The notes under the pieces were generated by a model. It made no database searches. It saw nothing but the letters and a program-made list of their open reading frames with translations, and was not told where the DNA came from. DNA of 64,000 bases from an uncultured Collinsella sp. (GTDB lineage Bacteria > Actinomycetota > Coriobacteriia > Coriobacteriales > Coriobacteriaceae): the NCBI GenBank assembly GCA_905209765.1, contig CAJLUE010000002.1:1-64000 (forward strand), read 5' to 3'. Position 1 is the first letter of the stretch. Each line of letters starts with the position of its first letter. Of this stretch, positions 1 to 7,800 are shown one piece after another. Position numbers and translations under genes: made by a program.

Positions 1-350
1 CGCCCGAGGCCCCGCTCGACCGAACCGCCCTGGCGCGAGCCGCCGCGAACCTCGTGGCCAACGCCGCCGAGCACGCGCGCTCGCGCGTGGCGGTCTCCTG
101 CGACGTCGAGGGCGGCCACCTCGTCATCGAGGTGTCCGACGACGGACCGGGCTTCTCTCCCGCCGCCCTCGAACGCGGCTGCGAGCGCCTCTTCACAGAC
201 GACTCCTCCCGCTCCTCGCGCGACGGAGGCCGCCACTACGGGCTCGGCCTCCACGCCGCCTCCGAGGCCGCGAGCGCCCACGGGGGCTCCGTCTCGCTCG
301 CCAACAGCCCCTCGGGCGGCGCGGTGGTCACCATCGCGGTCCCCCTGTGA
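1..350 (+). CDS. sensor histidine kinase, C-terminal ATPase domain (partial)
   Basis: The gene is open at the left edge of the window; its frame runs from base 3. The translated end carries a HATPase_c domain: an N-box-like stretch (NLVANAAEHA), the G1 box DDGPGF, and a G2-like GLGLHAAS segment followed by the usual closing beta strands. These bind ATP in two-component sensor kinases. The dimerisation/phospho-acceptor and sensor parts lie outside the window, so the stimulus cannot be named. A GTG at 54 is internal to the domain and is not the true start. The adjacent leftward sequence is chromosomal in character (very high GC). Confidence 0.85.
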   Translation, partial: PEAPLDRTALARAAANLVANAAEHARSRVAVSCDVEGGHLVIEVSDDGPGFSPAALERGCERLFTDDSSRSSRDGGRHYGLGLHAASEAASAHGGSVSLANSPSGGAVVTIAVPL

Positions 351-507
351 GGGCCTGACGACTCAGGCCCTCACACCGGCGTGCCTCGCAATCAAACGCT
401 TCCCGGATAATAATACCCGTTGCAGGGATCGCCCTGTCTAGTCGCCGCCCATGTGCATGAGCATGCCGGCGATGCGAGTCGCCATCTCGTCCGCCGCTGG
501 AATGAAT

Positions 508-600
508 CCTTACTCCCATTCCTCCGAGTACCGCCCCATGCCTTGTCGTCTTGAAACACGGGGAGTAAATGGCGAAATCGCAGATGAAAGGGAGTAAAAA
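508..600. repeat. 90-bp dispersed repeat, copy 1
   Basis: About 90 bases match 20567-20656 at roughly 87% by eye. Both copies start with CCTTACTCCCATTCCTCCGA and contain GGGGAGTAAATGGCG and AAAGGGAGTA. In both, a leftward terminator hairpin and a guaA-3'-end-like sequence follow within 250 bases. The TACTCCC/GGGAGTA words read like arm-type integrase sites or relics of old attachment ends; this is inference. Confidence 0.6.
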
Positions 601-612
601 GGCAAAGAAAAA

Positions 613-640
613 GCCTCCATTCCAACATGGGAACGGAGGC
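613..640 (-). terminator. leftward intrinsic terminator
   Basis: GCCTCCATTCC pairs with GGAACGGAGGC (one mismatch, 6-base loop), and an A-rich run on the left gives a U-tract on the minus strand. There is no minus-strand gene directly upstream; its place beside a guaA-end-like sequence mirrors the guaA terminator at 50720. Confidence 0.6.
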
Positions 641-754
641 TCGATAATTGAGTTTACTCACCAATGTCGCTGGTGGCTTTGCCGTGACTCTCGTACGAAA
701 CGAAACTCAGCGGCACAGTGCGGCACTCAAAAGTGCAGGTCAGAACCCTGTCAG

Positions 755-767
755 CCTACTCCCACTC
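755..767 (-). other. guaA 3'-end-like sequence (possible old attachment site)
   Basis: CCTACTCCCACTC matches the last codons plus stop of guaA (CTATTCCCACTCGATGGT at 50762) over its shared part, but diverges after CACTC. It is the weakest of the copies in the window. Confidence 0.35.
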
Positions 768-1002
768 AGTGCCTAATCCAGTCCGAGTGTTGTCGATGCG
801 TGTCGCGTCGTACCGTCTAAGGACTGAATCGTGCGCAATTTGGGCGAATCAGGCCCTTGATTCGCGATTTCGGGAATGACTCAATTGATTCGCAAAACCG
901 CAGGCCGCTCCTTTAATCACTCCCTGGTTCCCGCCGGGGTTCTTAGCGGGTGGCGTGAAAAGGGGTGATTCAAAGGGTCGGAGAGATGCATCTTAGCCGA
1001 GA

Positions 1003-1018
1003 ATAAGGTTAGCCTTAT
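1003..1018 (+). promoter_or_regulatory. iron-box-like palindrome
   Basis: ATAAGG-TTAG-CCTTAT is a perfect 6-bp inverted repeat closely resembling the DtxR/IdeR iron box (consensus TTAGGTTAGSCTAACCTAA). It lies 60 bases before the methyltransferase cluster. The resemblance suggests repression by an iron-loaded DtxR-type protein; this is not proven here. Confidence 0.45.
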
Positions 1019-1040
1019 CTTACTGCATGATTCGTGTGTT

Positions 1041-1062
1041 ATAGTTAGATGTCTCTAACTAT
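1041..1062 (+). promoter_or_regulatory. 9-bp inverted repeat operator
   Basis: ATAGTTAGA and TCTAACTAT form a perfect inverted repeat with a 4-base spacer immediately before the first methyltransferase start, overlapping a TATAGT -10-like element. It is a likely repressor site of unknown partner. Confidence 0.5.
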
Positions 1063-1077
1063 TTGGGGGCGATAGCA

Positions 1078-1706
1078 ATGCACGAATGCAAGGGCTTCTG
1101 GGATAAGAATGCCGGTCGGTACGACCGTTTCATGCGAAAGGACCGGGCGGCGTATGAGAAGATGTATGGGCTGATCAGGCCGGTGGTGAAAGCAAAAACC
1201 GTGCTGGAGGTTGCCACCGGCACGGGGCTTATCGCAAAGAGCATCGTGAATGCGGCGGCGTACATCGAGGCTACGGACGCTTCTGCAAAGATGATCCTTG
1301 AAGCAAAGCGGGACAATCAATCCGCAAAGCTGCACTTTTCCGTACAAGATATGTTCCGCCTGCCCTATGCACAGAAGTCCTTTGATGTGGTGATCGCGTC
1401 CAACGCGCTTCACATAGTGCCGCATCCGGAAAAGGCCCTGCAAGAAATCAGGCGGGTGCTGAAGGACGACGGCGTGTTCATCGCGCCAACCTTCACCCAC
1501 GCGGGGAGCTCGGTTTCCGGCAAGGCAAAAGCCTTTTTCATGAGTATGGCGGGATCCCCCTCCACAGCAGGTGGACAAGCGAGGAATACCTACGTTTCCT
1601 GCGTCAAAACGGCTGGGCAGTGCAGAAAAGCGCGGTGCTGAAGGCCTCGTTCCCATTGACCTATGCGGAATGCACGAAATCGAAGGGGCCAGATGTCGTT
1701 CTTTGA
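1078..1706 (+). pseudogene. class I SAM-dependent methyltransferase, frameshifted
   Basis: The start MHECKGFWDK gives a small-molecule methyltransferase with the glycine-rich SAM loop VLEVATGTGLIA, an acidic residue after strand 2 (EATDAS), and the post-motif DVVIASNALHIVPHPEKALQEIRRVLKDDG typical of UbiE/MenG-like enzymes. Near base 1550 the frame breaks. The conserved C-terminal continuation (PLHSRWTSEEYLRFLRQNGW to a TGA at 1704-1706) lies in another frame, so one base has been gained or lost. The uninterrupted frame ends at 1641 with an unnatural tail. Lower GC than its neighbours suggests a Firmicutes-like donor. Substrate unknown. Confidence 0.75.
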
Positions 1707-2018
1707 AAACACCCGCAAGCCCGTGGGCCTCGGCGGAAAACTTATGGTTGCCATGATGAATCTGGGGCACAGCCCTGTGGCGCGGTGGGGACTTCGATTT
1801 CTACGACTTGCGCCAAATGCCAAGGTGCTGGATTGCGGCTGCGGCGGCGGGGCGAACATAAAACGGCTGCTGAAAAAATGCCCGCATGGCGTCGTCAAGG
1901 GCATCGACTATTCGCCCGTCAGCGTGGAGAAGACTAGAAAGCTAAACCGAATTGCAATTCAGGAGGGGCGTTGCGCCGTTCTGCAAGGCAGTGTGGCGGA
2001 TATGGCGTTTGATGACGT
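1693..2018 (+). pseudogene. second methyltransferase, N-terminal half only
   Basis: The ATG at 1693 overlaps the end of the preceding reading frame. The product starts MSFFENTRKPVGLGGKLMV and has the SAM loop VLDCGCGGGANIKRL and the GIDYSPVSVEKTRKLN strand-2 motif. After QGSVADMAF the sequence stops resembling a methyltransferase and joins the tail of a different gene, so the catalytic C-terminal half is deleted. The open frame itself runs to 2058. It was probably part of an operon with the flanking methyltransferases. Confidence 0.7.
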
Positions 2019-2114
2019 CATGCGGGCGTTTTTGCATCCACCCTGCACATGGCGATAGGCATGACGGTCATAGCGGCTGTGCTGGCGGCAATTATGACAG
2101 TTTTTATTCACTGA
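2019..2114 (+). pseudogene. C-terminal remnant of a membrane transporter
   Basis: Read from 2022, the frame gives a hydrophobic end (FASTLHMAIGMTVIAAVLAA... then a TGA at 2112-2114). This resembles the last transmembrane helix of a major-facilitator drug-efflux protein. Nothing else of the gene remains: a deletion has fused it to the truncated methyltransferase in front. The family assignment rests on about 30 residues and is tentative. Confidence 0.5.
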
Positions 2115-2125
2115 GGAAGAAACCT

Positions 2126-2956
2126 ATGAAATGTAAAATTGAGAAAAACACCGTTCAGGAGACGCTGATCCTCCCGCTGTATTCCCGGAAGCTGTGTACG
2201 GAGCTGTACCCGAACCTTTATAGGGATGAAACAGCGGTTCGTCTGCTCGACCAAATCGACTACGACTTTTCAGAGGCAGCGAAAAGCTCCCGCAGCCTGA
2301 TGCAGCGTTTTGGTGCGCTGGAGGTGGCCATGCGGCAGGGTGATCTTGCTTTCGAGGTACAGGATTACCTGAAAGGCCACCCCAATGCGGCGGTGGTCAA
2401 TCTGGGCTGCGGACTGGACAACACCGGCAGAACCTGCGACAACGGTAGATGCAAGATTTACAATCTGGACTTCCCGGATGTGATTGCCTTGCGGCAGCAG
2501 CTACTGCCCGCCGGGGATCGGGAACAAAATATCCCCTGCGACCTGAAAGACACCGCATGGTTTGGCAAAATCGATGCCTCCGGCGGGGCGGTGTTCTTTG
2601 CCTCCGGGGTGTTCTATTACTTTCTGACCCAGGAGGTCCGGGAACTGGTGCGGGGAATGGCGGACGCTTTCCCATGCGGTGTGCTGGTCTTTGATGCTGC
2701 CAATCGGACGGCAGTAAAGATGATCGCAAAAACATGGCTTAAGACTGCAAAAATCAAGGATGTGGGGGCATATTTTGCGGTTTCGAATGCCGCCAAGGAA
2801 ATCGGCACGTGGAATAGCCGTCTGCAGGTCACAAGTCGCGGCTATATGCTGGGCTACAACGATTTGAGAGACCCTTCTGTCAGCGGCTTTTTCCGGTTTC
2901 TCGCAAGGGTCGGTGACAACGGGATGAAAATGCAAATCGTGAAAATAAGATTTTGA
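2126..2956 (+). CDS. SAM-dependent methyltransferase, leucine carboxyl methyltransferase-like (LCM/PPM family)
   Basis: A 276-residue protein starts at ATG 2126. It shows the LCM-type SAM site AAVVNLGCGLDNTGRT, the YNLDFPDVIALRQ strand carrying the ribose-binding acid, and the later FFASGVFYYF motif. Bacterial members methylate carboxyl or hydroxyl groups of small molecules, often in secondary-metabolite or polyketide clusters. Here it is the only intact gene of a decayed three-gene cluster 12 bases behind a transporter remnant. Base composition is lower in GC than the downstream sugar operon, consistent with transfer. Substrate not predictable. Confidence 0.75.
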   Translation: MKCKIEKNTVQETLILPLYSRKLCTELYPNLYRDETAVRLLDQIDYDFSEAAKSSRSLMQRFGALEVAMRQGDLAFEVQDYLKGHPNAAVVNLGCGLDNTGRTCDNGRCKIYNLDFPDVIALRQQLLPAGDREQNIPCDLKDTAWFGKIDASGGAVFFASGVFYYFLTQEVRELVRGMADAFPCGVLVFDAANRTAVKMIAKTWLKTAKIKDVGAYFAVSNAAKEIGTWNSRLQVTSRGYMLGYNDLRDPSVSGFFRFLARVGDNGMKMQIVKIRF

Positions 2957-2969
2957 GAGACAAAAATGC

Positions 2970-3019
2970 AAAAGACGAGCACTTCTTGCCGCTCAATTGG
3001 CAAGAAGCGCTCGTCTTTT
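2970..3019. terminator. bidirectional intrinsic terminator
   Basis: A long hairpin (AAAAGACGAGC, one unpaired base, CTTCTTGCC, 8-base loop, then the complement) ends in TTTT on both strands. It separates the rightward methyltransferase from the converging leftward sugar operon. Confidence 0.85.
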
Positions 3020-3051
3020 CTTAACGCGTTGTATGGCGGAGAGAGCGCAAG

Positions 3052-3936
3052 TTACGCGAGCGCCCTTCTTGCCAGCTCGGCCGCGCCGAGGATTCCTTGG
3101 TCGCCGCCGCAGCCCGGGGCGCAGATGTAGCTCTCCATGTCCTTAAGCTCGGCGGTCTGGATGTAGCCACCCAGATATTCGAGGGTCTTCTTGCGGACGA
3201 TGCCGTAGAGCTGCTCCTGGTGCATCACGCCGCCGCCGAGGACGATGCGGCGAGGCGAGTACATGAGCACGAGGTTCGCGCACATCTGCCCCAGATAATC
3301 CCCCTCGAGCGCCCACGCCTCATCGTTGTCCGCGAGCTCGGCCGCGGGCTTTCCCCAGCGCGCGGCAATGGCGGGGCCGGAGGCGAGGCCCTCGAGACAG
3401 CTCGCGTGGCTCGGGCAGACGCAGCGTCCCTCCTCGGTGGGACGGGTCCTTACCAGCATGTGGCCGGCCTCGGGGTGCAGCATGCCGTGAAGGAGCCTGC
3501 CCGCGCACATGACGCCCGCGCCCACGCCGGTGCCGATGGTCACGTAGACGGCGTCCTCGAGCCCCTTGCAGCAGCCGAAGACCACTTCGCCGAGGCAGGC
3601 AACGTTCACGTCCGTGTCGTAGGCCACCGGAATCCCGAGGGCGTCGGCGAACGCGGCGCGAAGACCATGGCCTCGCCACGCGAGCTTGGGCGTCTGGAGG
3701 ATGGAGCCGTAGCGCTCGTCGCTGGGGTCGACGCAGGTCGGGCCGAAGGCGCCGATGCCCAACGCGTCCACATCGCGGGCGGTGAACCACTCGATCATCT
3801 GCGGGACGGTCTCGGCGGGCGTAAGCGTCGGGGTCTCCATACGGTCGAGGACCTCGCCGTCGCCGGACACCACGGCACAGATCATCTTGGTCCCGCCGGC
3901 CTCGAGGGCGCCGAGCCTCATTTGCTTTTCGCTCAT
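3052..3936 (-). CDS. ROK-family sugar kinase, probable fructokinase
   Basis: A 294-residue ROK protein. It has the phosphate-binding GALEAGGTK at residues 9-17, the sugar-binding/catalytic DTDVNVACLGE around 108-117, GIGTGVGAGV-type glycine loop near 134, and a zinc-binding set (His159, then CVCPSHASC at 172-180). Compact ROK enzymes with this layout are mostly fructokinases (ScrK/GmuE type), although mannose or glucose kinases are possible. It is the last gene of the operon led by the PTS genes. The neighbouring GH172 enzyme is expected to release fructose (or arabinose) inside the cell, so phosphorylating free fructose to fructose-6-phosphate would complete the route. A good ribosome site (GGAGG) precedes ATG 3936. 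Confidence 0.85.
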   Translation of the reverse strand: MSEKQMRLGALEAGGTKMICAVVSGDGEVLDRMETPTLTPAETVPQMIEWFTARDVDALGIGAFGPTCVDPSDERYGSILQTPKLAWRGHGLRAAFADALGIPVAYDTDVNVACLGEVVFGCCKGLEDAVYVTIGTGVGAGVMCAGRLLHGMLHPEAGHMLVRTRPTEEGRCVCPSHASCLEGLASGPAIAARWGKPAAELADNDEAWALEGDYLGQMCANLVLMYSPRRIVLGGGVMHQEQLYGIVRKKTLEYLGGYIQTAELKDMESYICAPGCGGDQGILGAAELARRALA

Positions 3937-4015
3937 GTGATCCTCCTTACAAAGGGGCGCCCGCAGTCATGGTCAACCGCGGACGCCCATAACGTTGGCT
4001 TGTTTCGAGGCGACC

Positions 4016-5140
4016 CTACCTGGGCACGCGGTCCTGCCTTACGGCAAACGGGGCGAGCACGGCGTGCGGCTCGCTTTGGTACCAGTAGGCGACGGTGGAG
4101 ATGTCGTCCTCGCGCTCGTAGAGCTTGATGTCGTCGTTGCCGAGGTCCTGGAACGTCACGCGCAGGTCCTCCTTGAACGAGATCGGGTCGGGAAGGTGCC
4201 ACCTGTAGAGGCCGTGCCTGGGCAGCGCGTCGTCGTTGGTCGCGAGCATCGGGTTCGGGTTCGGCTTGCCCGCGCTGAAGCGGTCGCGCGTGGCGTCGCG
4301 CGTCGAGCGGTACGGGTAGCCGGCGAACAGCGTGTTGAAGCACTGCGCCTCGGGCAGCGCGTGGGGCGGCCTGTCGAGGAAGGCCCAGGCACCGCCGAAG
4401 TAGTCCTCGGCTCCCGTCGAGGTGACCGTGGGGAACTCCTCGTCGCCGTCGAGGAAGAACTTCATCTCGCCCTCGCCCCACCAATAGCGCTCCAGGGCGC
4501 ACAGGGCCATGTAGGTGCCGACGTAGTAGCCCTTACCGCGCACGCCGTCGAGCACGGTGTAGTCGACGCCCCTGCGGGTGCTGCGCTCGCGGTTAAAACG
4601 GGCGTGGAAGTACATGGCGTCGTCCGGCACGTCGGTGAGCGCGTAGTTGAACGTGTAGAAGATGTACTTAATGAACCCGGGGTGCTCGCTCGTAAGCGTG
4701 ACTTTGGCGTGCTTCCTGAAAGGCATCTCGAAGTAGCAGTTCATGCCGCCCGTCGGGTTCACGCAGATGGGCATCGAGTTGACGATGGCGCGCTCACCGA
4801 AGCCGTTGCAGAAGAAGTCGCCGACAGGGCACTCGACCGAGGGGGTCTCCTCGTCGTCCCAGTAGAAGCGCAGCACGAGGTCGCGCATGACGAAGCTGCC
4901 GGCGGCGGTCTTGTCGGGGACGGTCATCCAGATGTGGCGGATGATGCCGGGGCCCTCGATGTCCGCGAGCGTGATGGTCTCGCCGGACTCAAGGGGCACG
5001 CAGCACGAGCCCTTGCGGCCGACGCCGAGGTGGCTGGCCGACATGGCGGCGCGGCCCTTCTCGCCCGTGATGTTCTCGGGGGTGATGGCGCGGCTTTCCT
5101 CACCGCCGTGCATCCACACGTCTTTAAGGAACTCTCTCAT
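4016..5140 (-). CDS. GH172 (DUF2961) glycoside hydrolase
   Basis: A 374-residue DUF2961 protein. Visible family features are the early GPGIIRHIWMTVP strand, the FYWDDEETPSVECPVGDFF core, FNYALTDVP, and the EMKFFLDGDEEFPTVTSTGAEDYFGGAW segment with its acidic residues. No signal peptide is seen, so it acts in the cytosol. DUF2961 is now glycoside hydrolase family 172. Characterised members act on alpha-D-fructofuranosides/difructose dianhydride or on D-arabinofuranosides. Together with a fructokinase-like ROK kinase and a mannose-family PTS in one operon, intracellular cleavage of an imported fructose- or furanoside-containing disaccharide is the likely role. The exact substrate is inference. 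Confidence 0.85.
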   Translation of the reverse strand: MREFLKDVWMHGGEESRAITPENITGEKGRAAMSASHLGVGRKGSCCVPLESGETITLADIEGPGIIRHIWMTVPDKTAAGSFVMRDLVLRFYWDDEETPSVECPVGDFFCNGFGERAIVNSMPICVNPTGGMNCYFEMPFRKHAKVTLTSEHPGFIKYIFYTFNYALTDVPDDAMYFHARFNRERSTRRGVDYTVLDGVRGKGYYVGTYMALCALERYWWGEGEMKFFLDGDEEFPTVTSTGAEDYFGGAWAFLDRPPHALPEAQCFNTLFAGYPYRSTRDATRDRFSAGKPNPNPMLATNDDALPRHGLYRWHLPDPISFKEDLRVTFQDLGNDDIKLYEREDDISTVAYWYQSEPHAVLAPFAVRQDRVPR

Positions 5141-5152
5141 CGTCGACCTCCT

Positions 5153-5551
5153 CTATTCGTCGTCTTCGCACTCGGCGGAACTGGCACCGTTCACGTAGAC
5201 GATCTGCTGGCGCGCCTCGTCGACGAGGGCGTCGAAGTCGAGTTTCTCGTCGGGGCGCGCGAGCGCGACCGTCATGGCGAGCGGGAGGTTGACACCCGCG
5301 ATCACGTGGATCCGGTCGGAGGCGAAGCGGGAGAAGCGCTGGTTCACGCTGCCGCCGAGCGCGTCGGTAAGGACGACGACCTCGTCAGTGCCCGAAAGCG
5401 CCGCCTCGACCGCCGCGTCGAGCCCCTCGCCGTTGTCGTTCACGTAGGCGCAAACGGCGTTGACGGCGTCGCTCTTACCCGTAAGGAACTCGAGGGTGTC
5501 CTTGAAGCCCTGGGCGAGAAGGGAATGGCTCGCCACAACTATCTTTCTCAT
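5153..5551 (-). CDS. PTS mannose/fructose/sorbose-family EIIA
   Basis: A 132-residue cytosolic EIIA of the Man family. The phospho-accepting histidine is His9 in MRKIVVASHSLLAQG. Next come the EVVVLTDALGGSVNQ turn and the VIAGVNLPLAM strand typical of the fold. It receives phosphate from HPr and passes it to the EIIB encoded at 7206-7679. It lies between the GH172 gene (12-base gap) and EIID. Gene order EIIB-EIIC-EIID-EIIA on the minus strand is one of the usual arrangements of this family. The C-terminus is acidic. Confidence 0.9.
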   Translation of the reverse strand: MRKIVVASHSLLAQGFKDTLEFLTGKSDAVNAVCAYVNDNGEGLDAAVEAALSGTDEVVVLTDALGGSVNQRFSRFASDRIHVIAGVNLPLAMTVALARPDEKLDFDALVDEARQQIVYVNGASSAECEDDE

Positions 5552-5577
5552 TGATTCACCAATCTCTTGGGTCGAAG

Positions 5578-6408
5578 CTAGGCGAGGATGCCGGCGGCGG
5601 AGGCGACCATCGCGAGGACGATCACCACGAGGATGAGGGCCGTCATGCTCGCGTTCTTCTTGGTAAGAAGGTAATACGCGCTTCCCGTGATGGCGGCGGG
5701 GATCATGGCAGGCAGGATCTTGTCGAGCAGCGGCTGAATCTCCATCGAGACGTCGCCGAAGCTGAAGCTAATCGGGCAGGTGACGCCGATGACCGAGGCG
5801 ATGAGGCAGCCGACCACGGTGAGGCCGAGCACGGAGGCGGCGGCAGTGAGGTTGGGAAGCTTCTCGCTGAAGTCGGTGACGAGCTTCACACCCTGCTTGT
5901 AGCCGAACTCGAGGGCGTGCATGCGGACCCAGAAGATGGCCAGGATGAGCGCGAACCAGATGCCGGCTCCCACGGGGTTGCCCTCGATGGCCATGTAGGC
6001 GGCGATGGAGCCCATGATGGTCGGGATCATGGTCATGAGCAGGGAGTCGCCGACGCCGGCGAGCGGTCCCATGGTGCCGATCTTCAGGTCTTGGACGGCG
6101 TCCGCCGCCGCGAGGCCGTCACGCTCCTCCATGGCCACGCAGGCGCCGAGGATGATGGCGGCGAGCCAAGGCTGGGTGTTGTAGTAGCGGAAGTGGTTGT
6201 TGAGCGCTTGCTTATAGTCCTCGTCGTTCGTGTAGATCTTCCTCAGGATCGGCGAGAGGGCGTAGGCGACCGAGGCGCCCTGCTGGGTCTGGTAGTTGAA
6301 GGTGCACACGCTCATGAGCCAGCGCCAGTTCGCGTTGCGCAGGTCCTTCTTGGTGACCTTATAGCCGGAGGGCTTGCCCTCGGCGGCGGTGATGTTCTCG
6401 TTTTCCAT
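5578..6408 (-). CDS. PTS mannose-family EIID membrane component
   Basis: A 276-residue EIID. The N-terminal soluble part contains the conserved NWRWLMSVCTFNYQTQQGASVAYALSP-like motif and FNTQPWL-type segment (here YYNTQPWLAAIILG). These are followed by GTMGPLAGVGDSLLMTMIP and several membrane helices at the C-terminus. EIID forms the translocation channel with EIIC and is unique to the mannose PTS family. The start ATG 6408 lies 2 bases after the end of EIIC, indicating translational coupling. Sugar specificity cannot be read from this subunit. Confidence 0.92.
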   Translation of the reverse strand: MENENITAAEGKPSGYKVTKKDLRNANWRWLMSVCTFNYQTQQGASVAYALSPILRKIYTNDEDYKQALNNHFRYYNTQPWLAAIILGACVAMEERDGLAAADAVQDLKIGTMGPLAGVGDSLLMTMIPTIMGSIAAYMAIEGNPVGAGIWFALILAIFWVRMHALEFGYKQGVKLVTDFSEKLPNLTAAASVLGLTVVGCLIASVIGVTCPISFSFGDVSMEIQPLLDKILPAMIPAAITGSAYYLLTKKNASMTALILVVIVLAMVASAAGILA

Positions 6409-6410
6409 GG

Positions 6411-7196
6411 TTACTCATCCTCTCCGATGAAGGCGTCTGCGGAAGCGTGGGCGGTGAGCTCGGCGTCCTTCTCGGCACGCTGATAGAACGCGATCGCGAG
6501 GGCAACGCCGACGATGGCGGCACCGATGATGGGCACGTTCAGGAAGGCCGAGAGGAAGAAACCGGCGAGCAGGTACTGGAAGTACTTGGCGGTTGGCATG
6601 TAGCGGAGCAGCATGGCGATACCGATGGCCGGGAGCATCTTGCCGGCGAGGGTGAGGCCGGAGAGGAACCACTGGGGCATAACCTCGAGGAGCCAGTTGA
6701 CGGCGGGCTGGCCGAGCGTCACGGAGACAAAGACGGGCAGGGCGGCGCACAGGCCGAAGAGCGCGGGGCAGACCCACAGGATGGCGTTCATCTGCTTGAA
6801 CTTACCCTCGTTGCAGAACTTCTGGGACTTCTCGACGACAAAGCCGTTGAGGATCTTGACGACGACGTCGAGCTGGATGCCGAGCATGCCGACCGGCAGG
6901 CCGATGGCGAGGCCCGTGTCGGAGCCCAGGGTCACGCCGTAGGCGGTGGCGATGATGGCCATCGTGCCGTAGTCGGGAATCGACGAGCCGCCGAAGCCCG
7001 CGACGCCGAGCTGCATGAGCTGGATGGTGCCGCCGATGACGAGGCCGGTCTGCCAGTCGCCCATGACGACGCCGGTGATAAGGCCCCAGAAGACGGCATA
7101 GTTGACGAAGATCATCGGGATGCCGTAGTAGTCCACGTGCTTGATGAAGGCAAGCAGGGTCAAAAGGACGACCTGCAGGATAGTGAAGTTGACCAT
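6411..7196 (-). CDS. PTS mannose/sorbose-family EIIC permease
   Basis: A 261-residue very hydrophobic EIIC with about seven membrane spans. The start is MVNFTILQVVLLTLLAFIKHVDYYG, followed by the family signature GDWQTGLVIGGTIQLMQLGVAGFGGSSIPDYGTMAIIATAYG. It is the substrate-binding and translocating part of the PTS complex. A C-terminal hydrophilic extension (AEKDAELTAHASADAFIGEDE) is cytosolic. The gene follows EIIB by 9 bases with a strong AGGAGGGATC ribosome site. Confidence 0.92.
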   Translation of the reverse strand: MVNFTILQVVLLTLLAFIKHVDYYGIPMIFVNYAVFWGLITGVVMGDWQTGLVIGGTIQLMQLGVAGFGGSSIPDYGTMAIIATAYGVTLGSDTGLAIGLPVGMLGIQLDVVVKILNGFVVEKSQKFCNEGKFKQMNAILWVCPALFGLCAALPVFVSVTLGQPAVNWLLEVMPQWFLSGLTLAGKMLPAIGIAMLLRYMPTAKYFQYLLAGFFLSAFLNVPIIGAAIVGVALAIAFYQRAEKDAELTAHASADAFIGEDE

Positions 7197-7205
7197 GATC
7201 CCTCC

Positions 7206-7679
7206 TTAGATGAGGTCAGCGACGGAGACGGGCTTGTCGGCGGGCACGAACTGTGCCGTCACCTTGACGCCGTGGGCGATGAGCGCCTTGTAGCTTTGGA
7301 CGTTCTCGGCGGAGGCATAGGCGCGCTGGGTGAGCTGGACGCCGCCCTCCTTGACAAGAGAGCCGCCGACGATCAGCGACGGGAGCTCGATGCCCGACTC
7401 GACCAGGTGAAGCATCGTCTCGGGTTCCTTGGCGATGACAAAGACCTTCTCGCGGTCGTACTTGCCCGCCGCGAAGTTCTTGAGCGCGGTCTCCTCGGAG
7501 ATGATCGAGACGGCCATGCCCGCGGGGCGCGCCATCCTCATGGTGGACTTCAGGACCTCGTCGCCGGCGACCTTGTCGTCGATGACCATGACTCGGGTTG
7601 CGCCCGACACCGGGGCCCACTGCGTCACGATGATGCCGTGAAGCAGGCGATTGTCGATTCGTGCCATAACAACACTCAT
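7206..7679 (-). CDS. PTS mannose-family EIIB
   Basis: The start ATG at 7679 has the ribosome site AGGAG eight bases upstream; a longer in-frame start at 7715 lacks one. The 157-residue product has the EIIB(Man) phosphorylation motif ARIDNRLLHG with the active histidine near residue 14, then VIDDKVAGDE and IVGGSLVKEGG. It accepts phosphate from EIIA and phosphorylates the incoming sugar. It is the first gene of the operon EIIB-EIIC-EIID-EIIA-GH172-ROK. Confidence 0.9.
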   Translation of the reverse strand: MSVVMARIDNRLLHGIIVTQWAPVSGATRVMVIDDKVAGDEVLKSTMRMARPAGMAVSIISEETALKNFAAGKYDREKVFVIAKEPETMLHLVESGIELPSLIVGGSLVKEGGVQLTQRAYASAENVQSYKALIAHGVKVTAQFVPADKPVSVADLI

Positions 7680-7800
7680 GTTTGCTCCTATCAAATCAAG
7701 TTTTTCATTCAGCACTGCCTTGGCGCTATCCGGATTCGCGCCGGGCGAGGGGTTATCGGATTATTGAAGACGCGCGGTCAGCTCGTGACGGCGCGGGGGG
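7680..7800 (-). promoter_or_regulatory. probable promoter region of the PTS/GH172 operon
   Basis: These 121 bases separate the regulator gene from EIIB. No clear GG-N10-GC sigma-54 (-24/-12) element could be seen on the minus strand, although LevR-type regulators classically act with sigma-54. Inverted-repeat-like GCGC-rich segments occur, but no operator can be assigned with confidence. Confidence 0.35.

Larger units (their letters stand above)
351..1077. other. intergenic stretch with guaA-end-like remnants and promoter sites
   Basis: No convincing gene is seen in these 727 bases. They hold a 90-base block that recurs at 20567, a leftward terminator hairpin at 613-640, a match to the guaA 3' end at 755-767, and the palindromes in front of the methyltransferase cluster. 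Short open frames here have no ribosome site or recognisable product. Confidence 0.6.

Noticed and set aside
569..820. An 83-codon rightward frame in the left intergenic region
   Set aside because: It runs through the terminator hairpin and the guaA-like site; composition is not protein-like.
7680..7800. A sigma-54 promoter in front of the PTS operon
   Set aside because: No GG-N10-GC element with the right context could be found.
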